The notes: generated by a model not told the origin, from the sequence alone. A stretch of DNA of 36,651 nt from an uncultured Acidimicrobiaceae bacterium (GCA_937894805.1 CALAYR010000100.1:1-36651); one strand, 5' to 3'; positions 17,107 to 25,408 are shown, counted from the first letter of the stretch. Program-made: numbers and translations.

Positions 17107-18412
17107 GGACACCAGCGTTTCGGCGCTCCCCATTCTGCACGTCGACCTTGATGCCTTCTTTGCCTCAGTGGAAGTGCTCGACAATCCCGAGCTACGCGGC
17201 AAACCAGTCGCCGTCGGTGGTGCCGGAGGTCGAGGCGTGGTGGCATCAGCCAGCTACGAAGCGCGGTGTCGCGGTGTCTACTCGGCTATGCCGAGCGTGG
17301 TCGCCCTGCGACACTGTCCCGATCTCATTATTCTGCCGGGACGCTTTTCTCGGTACGAGGAAGTGTCGGCACATTTCTTGCAGATTCTTTCGGACTTCAC
17401 CCCGGTCTTCGAGCCACTCAGTTTGGATGAGGCCTTCGGTGACCTAAGCAGCTTGTCGCGTCTTGGCGTCGATGCCCTGAAGGCGGCCACCGAGCTGCGG
17501 GAGCGTATTGCCACGGAGATTGGTGTTGGTAGCGGCATTGGTCTTGGTCGCAACAAGCTATTCGCCAAGTTGGGATCCAAAAAAGCGAAGGCAACATTCG
17601 ATGATGGGGTCATTCATGAGGGCCCGGGGGTCTTTGTTGTGACGCCTGAAGTGGAACAAGAGTGGCTCGACACACTCCGTGTCCGTTCGCTCTGGGGCGT
17701 GGGGCCGGCGATGGACGAGAGGCTCGGTCGCCTCGGTATTCGACTCATACGAGATCTCCGTTCCATTGAGGAAGCGACGCTGGCGCGTCACGTTGGCCGA
17801 GCCATGGCAAGGACGCTTCTGGAGTATGCCGCCGGTATTGACGAACGTCCCGTCGAGGCCGATCGCGTTAACAAGTCCATCGGCCACGAAGAGACATTTG
17901 GCAAGAGCGTGATTGATGAAGATGAGCTCCGCCGCCACCTCCGCCGTCATGTGGCAATTGTGACTCGGACGATGCGAGAGTCCGAACAAGTTGCGCGCCG
18001 TATCGGGATTGTCGTGAAATTTGATGACCTGAGTTCGGTGTCGCGGAGCCACACCGTGCCTCAAGCCCTTGACGACGAGGATGCGTGGGCTTCGATTGCG
18101 ATTGAGCTCTTAGATTCAGTTCCCCGCCAAGGCCCCGTTCGCTTACTGGGCGCGAGTCTTTCGCAGTTTGCGCCACGTGCCACGTCGAGTACTCAGATGG
18201 TCTTTGACTTCGGAGCAGGTGGAGCGACCGAGGCCACGCCTGAAGAACAACAGTTACGCCGCGAGTCGCTCCGCGAGGCCCTTGATGACATCCGTGCTCG
18301 TTTCGGCCGCTCGGCCGTCGGCACTGGCATTGAGTTCCACCGTGGCCAGGTGGACGTTACGGGACAGCGTGAGCGTCACGCCTTTGGACCGGAGTCGACG
18401 GAGAACCAGTGA
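17087..18412 (+). CDS. dinB: DNA polymerase IV (Y family)
   Basis: Error-prone lesion-bypass polymerase, 441 residues. Palm motif 1 is ILHVDLDAFFASVE (catalytic Asp), palm motif 2 LSLDEAFGDL (Asp-Glu pair). The helix-hairpin-helix region is near LWGVGPAMDERLGRLGI, and a little-finger domain follows. GTG 17087, inside the PIG-L 3' end, is the only reasonable start before the first motif. No LexA box lies directly upstream, but the gene is at the end of a run headed by the LexA-controlled LysM gene. Its 3' end overlaps the convergent DUF2332 gene by 37 bases. Confidence 0.95.
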   Translation: MSNSPTKDTSVSALPILHVDLDAFFASVEVLDNPELRGKPVAVGGAGGRGVVASASYEARCRGVYSAMPSVVALRHCPDLIILPGRFSRYEEVSAHFLQILSDFTPVFEPLSLDEAFGDLSSLSRLGVDALKAATELRERIATEIGVGSGIGLGRNKLFAKLGSKKAKATFDDGVIHEGPGVFVVTPEVEQEWLDTLRVRSLWGVGPAMDERLGRLGIRLIRDLRSIEEATLARHVGRAMARTLLEYAAGIDERPVEADRVNKSIGHEETFGKSVIDEDELRRHLRRHVAIVTRTMRESEQVARRIGIVVKFDDLSSVSRSHTVPQALDDEDAWASIAIELLDSVPRQGPVRLLGASLSQFAPRATSSTQMVFDFGAGGATEATPEEQQLRRESLREALDDIRARFGRSAVGTGIEFHRGQVDVTGQRERHAFGPESTENQ

Positions 18413-19467
18413 CCGTGGGGGTGAGTCCACCCCCAATGGGTCGAGGGAGTGGCACTTGAGGTCACCACAATCTCGGAAGCACCCGGACGCGGTGACGAGT
18501 CTGGAGCGCCAGGGAATCGCAACGAGGTATTGATCGACGGATGCTCCATTGAGATCCAGACCAGGTCTTCTCGTTCGGCAAAGTGATAGTCCAGCGTGTC
18601 TCGCCACTTGGCTCGTTCTTCGAGCGAAAAGTAAGCGAGGACCCAGCTGTTGATGACGTACGTCGGGGTGTCGTCAAAGGTCACTTCGGAGTCGATGAGA
18701 TCGAGGGCGTTCCCGGCGACTCGAATCGGTTCAGGCCAGGCCCTCATCTGATCTAACAGCGCATTGAATCGGCGGAGACGTCGGGACTCTTCGGGCCACA
18801 GACAGGCGGTCAGCCAGGCCACGTCATCGGCATTTGAGGGGAGGAGAATGTTCTGATCTAGTCCCACACGGCGTCCTATTTGGGGAACCGGTGAGCGCAC
18901 GAAGTTCGGGGTGAAGCACTCCGTCACCAACGTGGCGTCGTCACCTTGGTCGCTGGCAGCGACGGTGACGAGATCGGGAAATAGGTTGAAGCCCATCGAT
19001 GTACCCACGTCGATCAGGGTGATGTGGCCGTGGCCGAAGGTGCGAGCCACGTCGCCAATAACCGCAGACAGCGTGGCGCTCCGATTTGGCTCGTTGGTCT
19101 GCGTGCTGCGCCATAGTTCGCGACGTAAAAGCTCCGGTTCGCTTTCGAGGACCTCGACGACACTGATGGCGAAGTTGTTGGGTGCGATGGGACGACCCTC
19201 GTGCAGATCTTGATAGAGCGGGCCGAGGATCCGGTGACCCGTGAGAGCGAGGTAGTGGAGAATCGCCAAGATGAGCGTGGCATTCTGTTGGCGATTGTGT
19301 ACTGCACCAAGTAGTTCGATGGCGGTGCGCGATTCGGCCAGAGTGTCGCACAGGGCGGCGTAGGCGGGGAGTCGTTCACGATCTTCCGGCGACAGAATGT
19401 GGCGATAGCGATTGGCTAGCTCTTCCGCATGGAAAGGTGCCCCACCGTCGAAGAGGTCAACGGCCAC
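18376..19467 (-). CDS. DUF2332 family protein
   Basis: 363-residue cytosolic protein that matches the DUF2332 family by its central segments (ITLIDVGTSMGFNLFPD, TPTYVINSWVLAYF) and its end (THWGWTHPHGHW). The LIDVGTSMG segment resembles the glycine-rich loop of a Rossmann-type SAM-binding fold, so a methyltransferase-like activity is possible but unproven. The GTG start is 2 bases after the sortase stop, so it is in the same transcript. The last 37 bases overlap the 3' end of dinB on the other strand. Confidence 0.85.
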   Translation of the reverse strand: MAVDLFDGGAPFHAEELANRYRHILSPEDRERLPAYAALCDTLAESRTAIELLGAVHNRQQNATLILAILHYLALTGHRILGPLYQDLHEGRPIAPNNFAISVVEVLESEPELLRRELWRSTQTNEPNRSATLSAVIGDVARTFGHGHITLIDVGTSMGFNLFPDLVTVAASDQGDDATLVTECFTPNFVRSPVPQIGRRVGLDQNILLPSNADDVAWLTACLWPEESRRLRRFNALLDQMRAWPEPIRVAGNALDLIDSEVTFDDTPTYVINSWVLAYFSLEERAKWRDTLDYHFAEREDLVWISMEHPSINTSLRFPGAPDSSPRPGASEIVVTSSATPSTHWGWTHPHGHWFSVDSGPKA

Positions 19468-19469
19468 GG

Positions 19470-20360
19470 CTAGATCCCGGCCGGAAGAATGTGGGCAATG
19501 GCGTTAAACCAGAGCAGCGTGACTGGTAGTGCCAGGGCCAAAGTGGTCAGCGTAACCACGATGGGTCGAGATTTCCGTCGGCGTAGTTCGCCCACAACGA
19601 GAAGTAGCGCCAAGAGGAGGCCGTAGAGAAGTGCGGGCCACTTGGAGTAGTTCTCCTGCAGTTTGAGGAGCGGCGAAGACTGTTGTTCGGTGACCGTCCA
19701 GGTTGGCGTATCGGTGTGGATTTTGCCGACGGCTCCCAATTCGGCACGCACGACGAGACGGCTAGCGGCGGAATACGGCGGGTTGCACGTGGTGAGCGTG
19801 AGCGAAGGTGTTGTCGTTGGGGCTACCACGCTCGTGTCGCTCGGGCTCACAATCTTGATCCATACGACCCGATACATGATCGAGGCACGGGGCGTAGTGA
19901 TGAAAATATGGTCACCCTTACGAAGTTTGTCAAGGTTGCGAAATGGGCGACCCCACGTGGTGCGGTGACCGGCAATACCAACGTTGCCGGCCTCTCCCGG
20001 CATAGCGGTGCCGATGTAGTGTCCCGGACCAAGCTGAAGCTGGCTCTTGCTAGTCCCGTCGACGATCACCTGACTGAGCGAAATAGTAGGGATGGACATG
20101 ACGCCCAGCCAGTGGCCCACGCCGGGGTCTTTGGTAGTTGGTAGGGGCGTGTTGGGGCCGACGACGCTGGTCACGGGCTTGCCGGTGATCACCTTGGTGA
20201 CCTCTCGCTGCAACGCCGTCTGGGAGTGATGTTGCGTGGTGTCGGTGATCCAGTTTTGATAGCCAGCAAAGAGGAGCGTCAAAACCCCGAGGCTTATCAG
20301 AATCCGTCCGGTTTCTCGGAGCGCTTTCGCGCCACGTGGCCCTGGCATACGAGCGCTCAT
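19470..20360 (-). CDS. Class E sortase with extra C-terminal membrane helices
   Basis: Cysteine transpeptidase that anchors proteins to the wall or to each other. 296 residues. An N-terminal membrane helix at about 18-36 precedes the sortase beta-barrel with catalytic H132 (GHRTTWG), C192 (TLTTCNPP) and R201 (SRLVV); TLTTC is the class E/SrtE signature. After the domain come two further helices at about 240-258 and 268-290, separated by a basic loop, giving three in all. No substrate with a sorting signal is in the window. ATG 20360 overlaps the stop of a possible 5-codon leader ORF. Confidence 0.93.
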   Translation of the reverse strand: MSARMPGPRGAKALRETGRILISLGVLTLLFAGYQNWITDTTQHHSQTALQREVTKVITGKPVTSVVGPNTPLPTTKDPGVGHWLGVMSIPTISLSQVIVDGTSKSQLQLGPGHYIGTAMPGEAGNVGIAGHRTTWGRPFRNLDKLRKGDHIFITTPRASIMYRVVWIKIVSPSDTSVVAPTTTPSLTLTTCNPPYSAASRLVVRAELGAVGKIHTDTPTWTVTEQQSSPLLKLQENYSKWPALLYGLLLALLLVVGELRRRKSRPIVVTLTTLALALPVTLLWFNAIAHILPAGI

Positions 20361-20374
20361 AGTGGGACTCTCAC
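20357..20374 (-). other. Possible 5-codon leaderless upstream ORF (MRVPL)
   Basis: On the minus strand TACAAT (20381-20386) is followed by 6 bases and GTG, opening a 5-codon reading frame whose TGA overlaps the sortase ATG as ATGA. The geometry is that of a leaderless leader peptide translationally coupled to the sortase. It is short enough to be chance. Confidence 0.3.
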
Positions 20375-20426
20375 GCCTTCATTGTACGGCGACTGAATAC
20401 GACTCTTGAGTGGCCCTGCTGGTCGA

Positions 20427-21878
20427 TCAGCCTCGTGGGGTCTCAGCAGTACGCGCCTGTTTGATGACCCCTCGGAGTAGTCCCGGGAAGACGAGCGAGT
20501 GAAAGGGCAGCACGGAGTACCAGTACATCCGCCCCCATAGTCCCCGGGGCTTGAATCGGGCTCGCTGGACAATCGTCGCGCCGGTGGTCGTGGCACTCAC
20601 GGTCCATTCGAGCCAAGCGTCACCCGGAAGGAGCATCTCGGCGTGCAGTCGAAGAAACTCGGGGGTTCGCAAGTCTTCAACTCGCCAAAAATCTACGTAG
20701 TCGCCAATGACGAGTGAGTGAGGGTCGCGTCGTCCACGGCGCAGCCCCGGTCCACCCCAGAGAATGTCGATAAATCCTCGCAGGCGCCAGAGCCATTCCC
20801 CGGAGTGCCACCCAGTGTCGCCCCCGAGTGAGCAGAGTGCGGCGAATACCTGCTCTACCGATGCGTCGGTCGTGGCGGTTCGCTCGTCAATGAGTTCGGT
20901 GCCACCGGCCCAGCTGGGGTCGGTCTCGTAGGCCCTGAATGGTTGCAGGTCAGCCGCAGTAAAGGACGTTGGTACATCACCGCTCCTGGTGCGGCCAAGG
21001 GCCAGATGGATGGCTTCACGTAGCGTGCGCTTCGGGGAACCTAAAGCTTCGATGGTGCGCGTGTCGCGAACCACGACTTCATTCACCAGGCTAGCCACGA
21101 GGGGACGGGCGAGTGAGGCCGGAACGGGAGTCACGATGCCCACCCAGTGGCTCGAGAGTCGGGGCGTCAGGACGGGCACGGGAATGAGTCGGCGTCGTTT
21201 GAGGCCAGCCTCTTGGGCGTAGATGGCCATCATTTCGGCGTAGGAAACAACGTCCGGTCCGCCGATTTCGTAGATTCCAGTGAAGGGTTCAGGCGCTTCG
21301 ATAGCCCGCAGCAAGTAGTCCAAAACGTCAGAAATAGCAATCGGCTGTGATTTGGTCGTGACCCACTTCGGAGTCACCATGACGGGCAGCACCTCTACGA
21401 GATAGCGGAGCATCTCGAAGCTGGCCGAACCAGACCCAATGATGACGGCGGCCCGCAACTCAGTGACGGGAATCGTGCCGGCGGCCAGGGTTTGGCCCAC
21501 GGCGTGCCGGCTGGAGAGGTGCTCACTTAACGAGGGGTCGTCAGCACCCATGCCTCCCAGGTAAATGATCCGCCCCACGCCAGAAGCTTCAGCGGAGCGA
21601 CGAAAGTTCTCGGCGTCGCGTACTTCCTTGGCGACCCAGTCTTCACCGTCGCCGATGCCGTGTACCAAATAGATTGCGGCATCAATACCGACCATGGCCC
21701 CAGCGGGAACGTTGCCGACTTCACCCTTAACAATTTCGACCTGATCGTGCCAGGCGACGTGGTTGAGTTTGCCGGGGCTTCGCACTAAGCAGCGAACCGC
21801 ATGGCCTTCGCTGAGTAGTCGGGGAACGAGTCGTCCTCCGACGTAGCCGGTGGCGCCCGTTACGAGAATGTGACTCAC
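20427..21878 (-). CDS. SDR/NmrA-like epimerase with C-terminal DUF2867
   Basis: 483-residue two-domain protein. Residues 1 to about 300 are an atypical short-chain dehydrogenase starting with the nucleotide-binding motif VTGATGYVGGRLV and the NmrA-like IYLGGMGADD. The C-terminal part from about 320 is DUF2867, a START/SRPBCC-like fold ending in LLPGDAWLEWTV, GRMYWYSVLPFHSLVFPGLL. Members of this fused family are common in actinobacteria and lack a known substrate. The true start is GTG 21878, sharing one base with the heliorhodopsin stop (TAGTG); a longer frame is open upstream but starts inside the heliorhodopsin gene. Confidence 0.87.
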   Translation of the reverse strand: MSHILVTGATGYVGGRLVPRLLSEGHAVRCLVRSPGKLNHVAWHDQVEIVKGEVGNVPAGAMVGIDAAIYLVHGIGDGEDWVAKEVRDAENFRRSAEASGVGRIIYLGGMGADDPSLSEHLSSRHAVGQTLAAGTIPVTELRAAVIIGSGSASFEMLRYLVEVLPVMVTPKWVTTKSQPIAISDVLDYLLRAIEAPEPFTGIYEIGGPDVVSYAEMMAIYAQEAGLKRRRLIPVPVLTPRLSSHWVGIVTPVPASLARPLVASLVNEVVVRDTRTIEALGSPKRTLREAIHLALGRTRSGDVPTSFTAADLQPFRAYETDPSWAGGTELIDERTATTDASVEQVFAALCSLGGDTGWHSGEWLWRLRGFIDILWGGPGLRRGRRDPHSLVIGDYVDFWRVEDLRTPEFLRLHAEMLLPGDAWLEWTVSATTTGATIVQRARFKPRGLWGRMYWYSVLPFHSLVFPGLLRGVIKQARTAETPRG

Positions 21879-22633
21879 TAGTTGCCGGAGGCGGCGGCGA
21901 GTGTCGAGGAGAAGATCTGCCAAGCGAGCAGCGACTTCGCCACGAGCGACAAGACGAGGTAGGTCTTTTCACCGGTGAGATAGTCGGCAAAGCGTCCAAT
22001 CTTCTTGTACTGCAGGTACTGCACTAGGGCGAAGCAGTTAAAGAAGATAAAGAGCGAGACGTAGATGCCGTAGACGAATCCGGGGGCGTGCTGATCTGCG
22101 CCTGGTCCAATGAGGTACACGCCAATAGCTAACCAAGGGATGACGCCAGCACCGCAACCGAGCCAGAAGGGGAGCAGCGAACCACCCGGAGTCTCGTAGC
22201 GCTCTTGAATCCAGCCGAAGCCGATCATCGAAGCGTTCACGCCGGCGAGGGCAATCAGGGCGGCGGGATCTTCGATACCAGTGAGCTGAGCGATAGCCAC
22301 AATCATCAGTGACGATGAGAGCGAGTACTCCACCCAGCGATAAGGGTTGCGGCTCTTCCTGAGATTGGCTTCGTAGCTAGCTCGTCGCACGGTGGCCACG
22401 ATGAAGTGCGCAACTGCCGAAAGAAGGAAAAACGCACCGATGAGCCAAGCCATTTTGATGTCAAGGAGGTGTTCGACTTGGCGGGGCTCGGTGGATCCTG
22501 GGGGGCCCGCCATGTAGCTCGCTGTAACTGGAAGCGCAAAATCATTGGCCAAAAGAATGATGGCGAGCGCGGAAACGGCGTGAAGCGCACCGGCGGCGAG
22601 GTTGTACTTACGAAGAGTAGATAAGGCTGGCAT
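21878..22633 (-). CDS. Heliorhodopsin
   Basis: Seven-helix retinal protein of the heliorhodopsin family, 251 residues. The retinal Schiff-base lysine is K233 in LSLVAKSLLAW. The counterion is E102 in RWVEYSLSSSLM, the family signature on helix C (E107/K241 in the reference 48C12). Conserved histidines are at 18 and 76. Unlike type-1 rhodopsins, the N-terminus is cytoplasmic in this family. Reported members show slow photocycles and signalling or enzyme-regulating roles rather than pumping. ATG has GGAG 6 bases upstream. It lies 86 bases after glnD on the same strand and shares one base with the following SDR gene. No carotenoid or retinal synthesis gene is in the window. Confidence 0.96.
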   Translation of the reverse strand: MPALSTLRKYNLAAGALHAVSALAIILLANDFALPVTASYMAGPPGSTEPRQVEHLLDIKMAWLIGAFFLLSAVAHFIVATVRRASYEANLRKSRNPYRWVEYSLSSSLMIVAIAQLTGIEDPAALIALAGVNASMIGFGWIQERYETPGGSLLPFWLGCGAGVIPWLAIGVYLIGPGADQHAPGFVYGIYVSLFIFFNCFALVQYLQYKKIGRFADYLTGEKTYLVLSLVAKSLLAWQIFSSTLAAASGN

Positions 22634-22662
22634 GGTTTTCTCCGAGGTTTAGTTTCGGTTCC

Positions 22663-22668
22663 ACCGTA
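22663..22668 (-). promoter_or_regulatory. Weak candidate -10 for heliorhodopsin
   Basis: TACGGT on the minus strand would start transcription about 22 bases before the heliorhodopsin ATG, giving a short leader that carries the GGAG site. No good -35 was seen; the gene may instead be read from glnD. Confidence 0.25.
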
Positions 22669-22719
22669 CCGCTAAATCTCGTGATTTTCCTCCATGTCGG
22701 CGACAGGGAGCTTTCCCGT

Positions 22720-25008
22720 TTAGGAAAGTACTTCCGAAAGAAGGTGCGCAATCTCGTCAGCTCGCGCTTCGCTGAGATCTCGTTGCTCGCTCGTCACGTA
22801 GAAGGTGTCAATCGCTACGTCACCCACGGTGCTCAGTCGGGCGGCCCGAACGTCGATTCCGGCGCTGGCAAAGACCTGGGCGACCCGTGAGAGGAGCCCG
22901 ATGGCGTCCCGTGTCCGAAGCTCCAACACGGTGGCGCGATCAGAGGCCGCGGGTACGACGGCCACCGAGGTGGCAATATCGCCAGCTGAAGCTCGCTTTT
23001 GTTGGTACGAGTCAGACCGGGACTTAATCAGGGCGTCGAAGTCACGCTCGCCGCTGAGGCCGGCGTGAATCTCTTTGGTGAGGTGCCCGGGTTCGGGCCA
23101 CCCGCGCGGTCCCGGGACGCAGAAGAAACGGTCGAGAACAATGCCATCTTCGGCGTAGAGGTCGGCCGATCGAATGTTGAGCCCCGTCAACGTAAGCACC
23201 GCCGTAATGGTGGCCAGTAGGCGCGGCTGGTCTGGTGCCGCTACGGCAATCCAATCACCATCGAGTCGAACGACAACGCCCTCGTCTCGTGCGGCATTCA
23301 AGAGTTCGCTGTGGTCGGCCGGAGCGACGACGACATCGTGTCCCCTCAGCGTCAACTTCGTCCGCCCGACCAAATCGGCAACCAGTTGGGCCTTCCAGGG
23401 CCCCCACGCACTCGAACCCGTGGCGAGGCCGTCGGCCTGAGAGAGTCCGGCCAGCAGCTCTAACGTCACTTCATCACCAACGGCTGCGGCCACATGGCGA
23501 ATGGTCGCCGGGTCGTCGAGATCTCGGCGAGTGGCGGCATCGGCCAACAGTAAATGGTGGCGAACGAGCTGCACCAAGATGTGGGCGTCCTCGTTACTGA
23601 CGCCCATGCGCTTGGTGATAACCCGTACGAGTTCAATGCCGACCTCGGTGTGGTCTCCAGGGTGCCCCTTACCGATGTCGTGAAAGAGACAGCCCAGCAG
23701 GAGTAGATCAGGTCGACTCGAACTGCTCACGAGTTGCTGTCCAAAGCAGACCGCTTCGAGCAAGTGTCGATCGGCAGTGAAGCGGTGGTACGCGTTTCGT
23801 TGGTGATACGAGCGGACGTAGGACCACTCGGGGAGGTAGCGAGTGAAGAGGTGGAAGACCTCGAGGGCTTCCACGGCGGCAATTAGTCCTCGACCACTGC
23901 CAAGGAGGCGCACAAAGGCCGTGCGCACCTCCGGTGACCAGGGCGTCGGAATCTCGGGCCAGGCGAGCGCCAACTGTTGCAAACTTTCTAGGGCAATCGG
24001 GGCGTCGTGTTCGGCGGCAACGGCGGCCAGGCGCAAGGGGAGCGACGGGTCTTCGTTAATCAAGATGTCGGAGGCAATAGAGGCCTCGCCGTCGACGATT
24101 TTGACGCCTGGTTCGATACGCACCGTGAGTGGAGCGGCGCCCGCACGACCGCTCTGCCAGACGGCCCGGCGGCGCCACACGGTGTCGCTAGCACGGGCAA
24201 TCGTTCGTCCGGCTTCACTTATCGAACGCATCAAAACATCAGCGTCGGCCGCCTCCACCCGTCGGGCGATTTCATCTTGGTCTTGAAGCAAGAGGCGATT
24301 TTGATCACGCTTGGCGTATCGGTGCATCGCGACTCTCGTGGTGAGCAGAACGGCCTCGGCGGCCGTTAGGTCTTCGGCATCAACGAAACGGTCGAGATCG
24401 GGAAAGGCGATGGCGACCGCGCGCAGGATGTTGAGGTCTCGCAGTCCGCCGTGGGACTCCTTGAGATCCGGCTCCAAGAGATCGGCTAGATCTCCATGAG
24501 TGGTGTGGCGTGCCGTGACCTGTTCCTCTAGAGCCGGTAGCCATTCGTGGCCCCACTGTTCGTGCCAAGCTTGTCGGACACCGTCGAGGACTTCGCGGGC
24601 CAGTGACTCTGAGCCCCAAATCAGTCGACCATCGAGTAGCCCCAAGGCGACTCGTAGGTCGCCGTGGGCGACGGTCATGGCTTCCTTGGGTGTTCGAACG
24701 GAGTGGTCGAGGCCAACCCCCTGATCCCAGATGGGATACCAGAGCTGATCGGCGACTTTGGCAATTGAACGACCCGAGGTGTGAACGAGTAGTAGGTCGA
24801 GGTCACTTGAAGGGGCCAGTTGGGCCCGTCCGTAGCCCCCGGTGGCGATGAGGGCCATCTTCTTGGGGTTAGCGCCCTTGGCATTCTCAATAATGAAGCG
24901 GAGCCACTCATCGGTTTCGTGAGCCAGGACTTTGGTGAATCGGATACCGTCCAGCGTGTCGTCCTCTATGAGGCGGGCTCGACGTTCCTTGAGTGATTCA
25001 TTGGACAC
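22720..25008 (-). CDS. glnD: [Protein-PII] uridylyltransferase / uridylyl-removing enzyme
   Basis: Senses glutamine and modifies the PII protein, thereby setting glutamine synthetase activity and nitrogen gene expression. 762 residues, a little shorter than other GlnDs. Domains: the nucleotidyltransferase motif GGYGRAQLAPSSDLDLL at 57-73, the linker signature PDLKESHGGLRDL, an HD domain with LFHDIGKGHPGDH near 460, and two ACT domains at about 590-660 and 690-762 for glutamine binding. In many actinobacteria glnD follows amtB and glnB; neither is here. The GTG start has TACGTT 6 bases upstream. Heliorhodopsin follows on the same strand. Confidence 0.95.
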   Translation of the reverse strand: MSNESLKERRARLIEDDTLDGIRFTKVLAHETDEWLRFIIENAKGANPKKMALIATGGYGRAQLAPSSDLDLLLVHTSGRSIAKVADQLWYPIWDQGVGLDHSVRTPKEAMTVAHGDLRVALGLLDGRLIWGSESLAREVLDGVRQAWHEQWGHEWLPALEEQVTARHTTHGDLADLLEPDLKESHGGLRDLNILRAVAIAFPDLDRFVDAEDLTAAEAVLLTTRVAMHRYAKRDQNRLLLQDQDEIARRVEAADADVLMRSISEAGRTIARASDTVWRRRAVWQSGRAGAAPLTVRIEPGVKIVDGEASIASDILINEDPSLPLRLAAVAAEHDAPIALESLQQLALAWPEIPTPWSPEVRTAFVRLLGSGRGLIAAVEALEVFHLFTRYLPEWSYVRSYHQRNAYHRFTADRHLLEAVCFGQQLVSSSSRPDLLLLGCLFHDIGKGHPGDHTEVGIELVRVITKRMGVSNEDAHILVQLVRHHLLLADAATRRDLDDPATIRHVAAAVGDEVTLELLAGLSQADGLATGSSAWGPWKAQLVADLVGRTKLTLRGHDVVVAPADHSELLNAARDEGVVVRLDGDWIAVAAPDQPRLLATITAVLTLTGLNIRSADLYAEDGIVLDRFFCVPGPRGWPEPGHLTKEIHAGLSGERDFDALIKSRSDSYQQKRASAGDIATSVAVVPAASDRATVLELRTRDAIGLLSRVAQVFASAGIDVRAARLSTVGDVAIDTFYVTSEQRDLSEARADEIAHLLSEVLS

Positions 25009-25014
25009 GAGGGC

Positions 25015-25020
25015 AACGTA
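25015..25020 (-). promoter_or_regulatory. Candidate -10 element for leaderless glnD
   Basis: TACGTT on the minus strand, 6 bases before the glnD GTG, with no Shine-Dalgarno sequence. Confidence 0.45.
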
Positions 25021-25055
25021 TCAGCCCCCGACGTCGCAATCGCAGGGTAATGGGC

Positions 25056-25061
25056 TAAATT
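25056..25061 (+). promoter_or_regulatory. Candidate -10 element of the 51-residue gene
   Basis: TAAATT is followed by 7 bases and GTG 25069. It lies 35 bases from the divergent glnD -10. Confidence 0.45.
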
Positions 25062-25068
25062 CACAGTC

Positions 25069-25224
25069 GTGAAATCATTCCTCCTCATAGTTGCTGGAAT
25101 CATCGGCGTTCTCGTCGTGTTCTCTCTTATTACTGCCGTCACCAGCATTGTGTGGTTCTTGGTCAAGTTGATTATCGCCATTGCAGTTGTTTTCTTTGCC
25201 GTTGCTTACTTCGTGAAGAAGTGA
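25069..25224 (+). CDS. Small two-helix membrane protein, unknown function
   Basis: 51 residues, almost entirely two membrane helices (about 4-24 and 27-47), opening MKSFLLIVAG and ending YFVKK. The gene is divergent from glnD with only 60 bases between the two start codons. Codon use looks normal and the GTG has a TAAATT element 7 bases upstream, which supports a real gene. The short basic C-terminus suggests an anchor or a small regulator of a membrane partner. No family was recognised. Confidence 0.6.
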   Translation: MKSFLLIVAGIIGVLVVFSLITAVTSIVWFLVKLIIAIAVVFFAVAYFVKK

Positions 25225-25238
25225 GGCCCCGCCTCAAG

Positions 25239-25244
25239 TAGGCT
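25239..25244 (+). promoter_or_regulatory. Candidate -10 for tRNA-Cys
   Basis: TAGGCT lies 10 bases before the tRNA 5' end. Weak on its own; supported by position. Confidence 0.3.
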
Positions 25245-25254
25245 GGCTACTTCT

Positions 25255-25328
25255 GGCGGCGTGGCCGAGTGGTTAGGCAGGGGCCTGCAAAGCCCTCCAC
25301 CCCGGTTCGAATCCGGGCGCCGCCTCCA
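25255..25328 (+). tRNA. tRNA-Cys (GCA)
   Basis: 74 bases including an encoded CCA. Acceptor arms GGCGGCG/CGCCGCC pair fully, with a D arm GCC...GGC, anticodon loop CTGCAAA (anticodon GCA) on a stem with one G-U pair, and a T arm CCGG/TTCGAAT/CCGG. Discriminator base is U, as expected for tRNA-Cys. Confidence 0.97.
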
Positions 25329-25368
25329 GAAGCACTGGCCGATGGTCTGTGTACTAGCTAAATGAAAT

Positions 25369-25398
25369 GTCCCGATCTGGAACTATCCGGGTCGGGAC
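25369..25398. terminator. Bidirectional hairpin terminator
   Basis: GTCCCGATCTGGA pairs with TCCGGGTCGGGAC around the loop ACTA: a 13-bp stem with a few G-U pairs. It lies between tRNA-Cys and the convergent L,D-transpeptidase. T-rich sequence follows on both strands, though without a strong T run. Confidence 0.65.
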
Positions 25399-25408
25399 TC
25401 TTCGTTCG

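Noticed and set aside
25069..25328. CRISPR, IS element, attachment site or origin near the tRNAs
   Set aside because: No repeats, transposase or integrase, and no tRNA 3' duplication were found here or elsewhere in the window.
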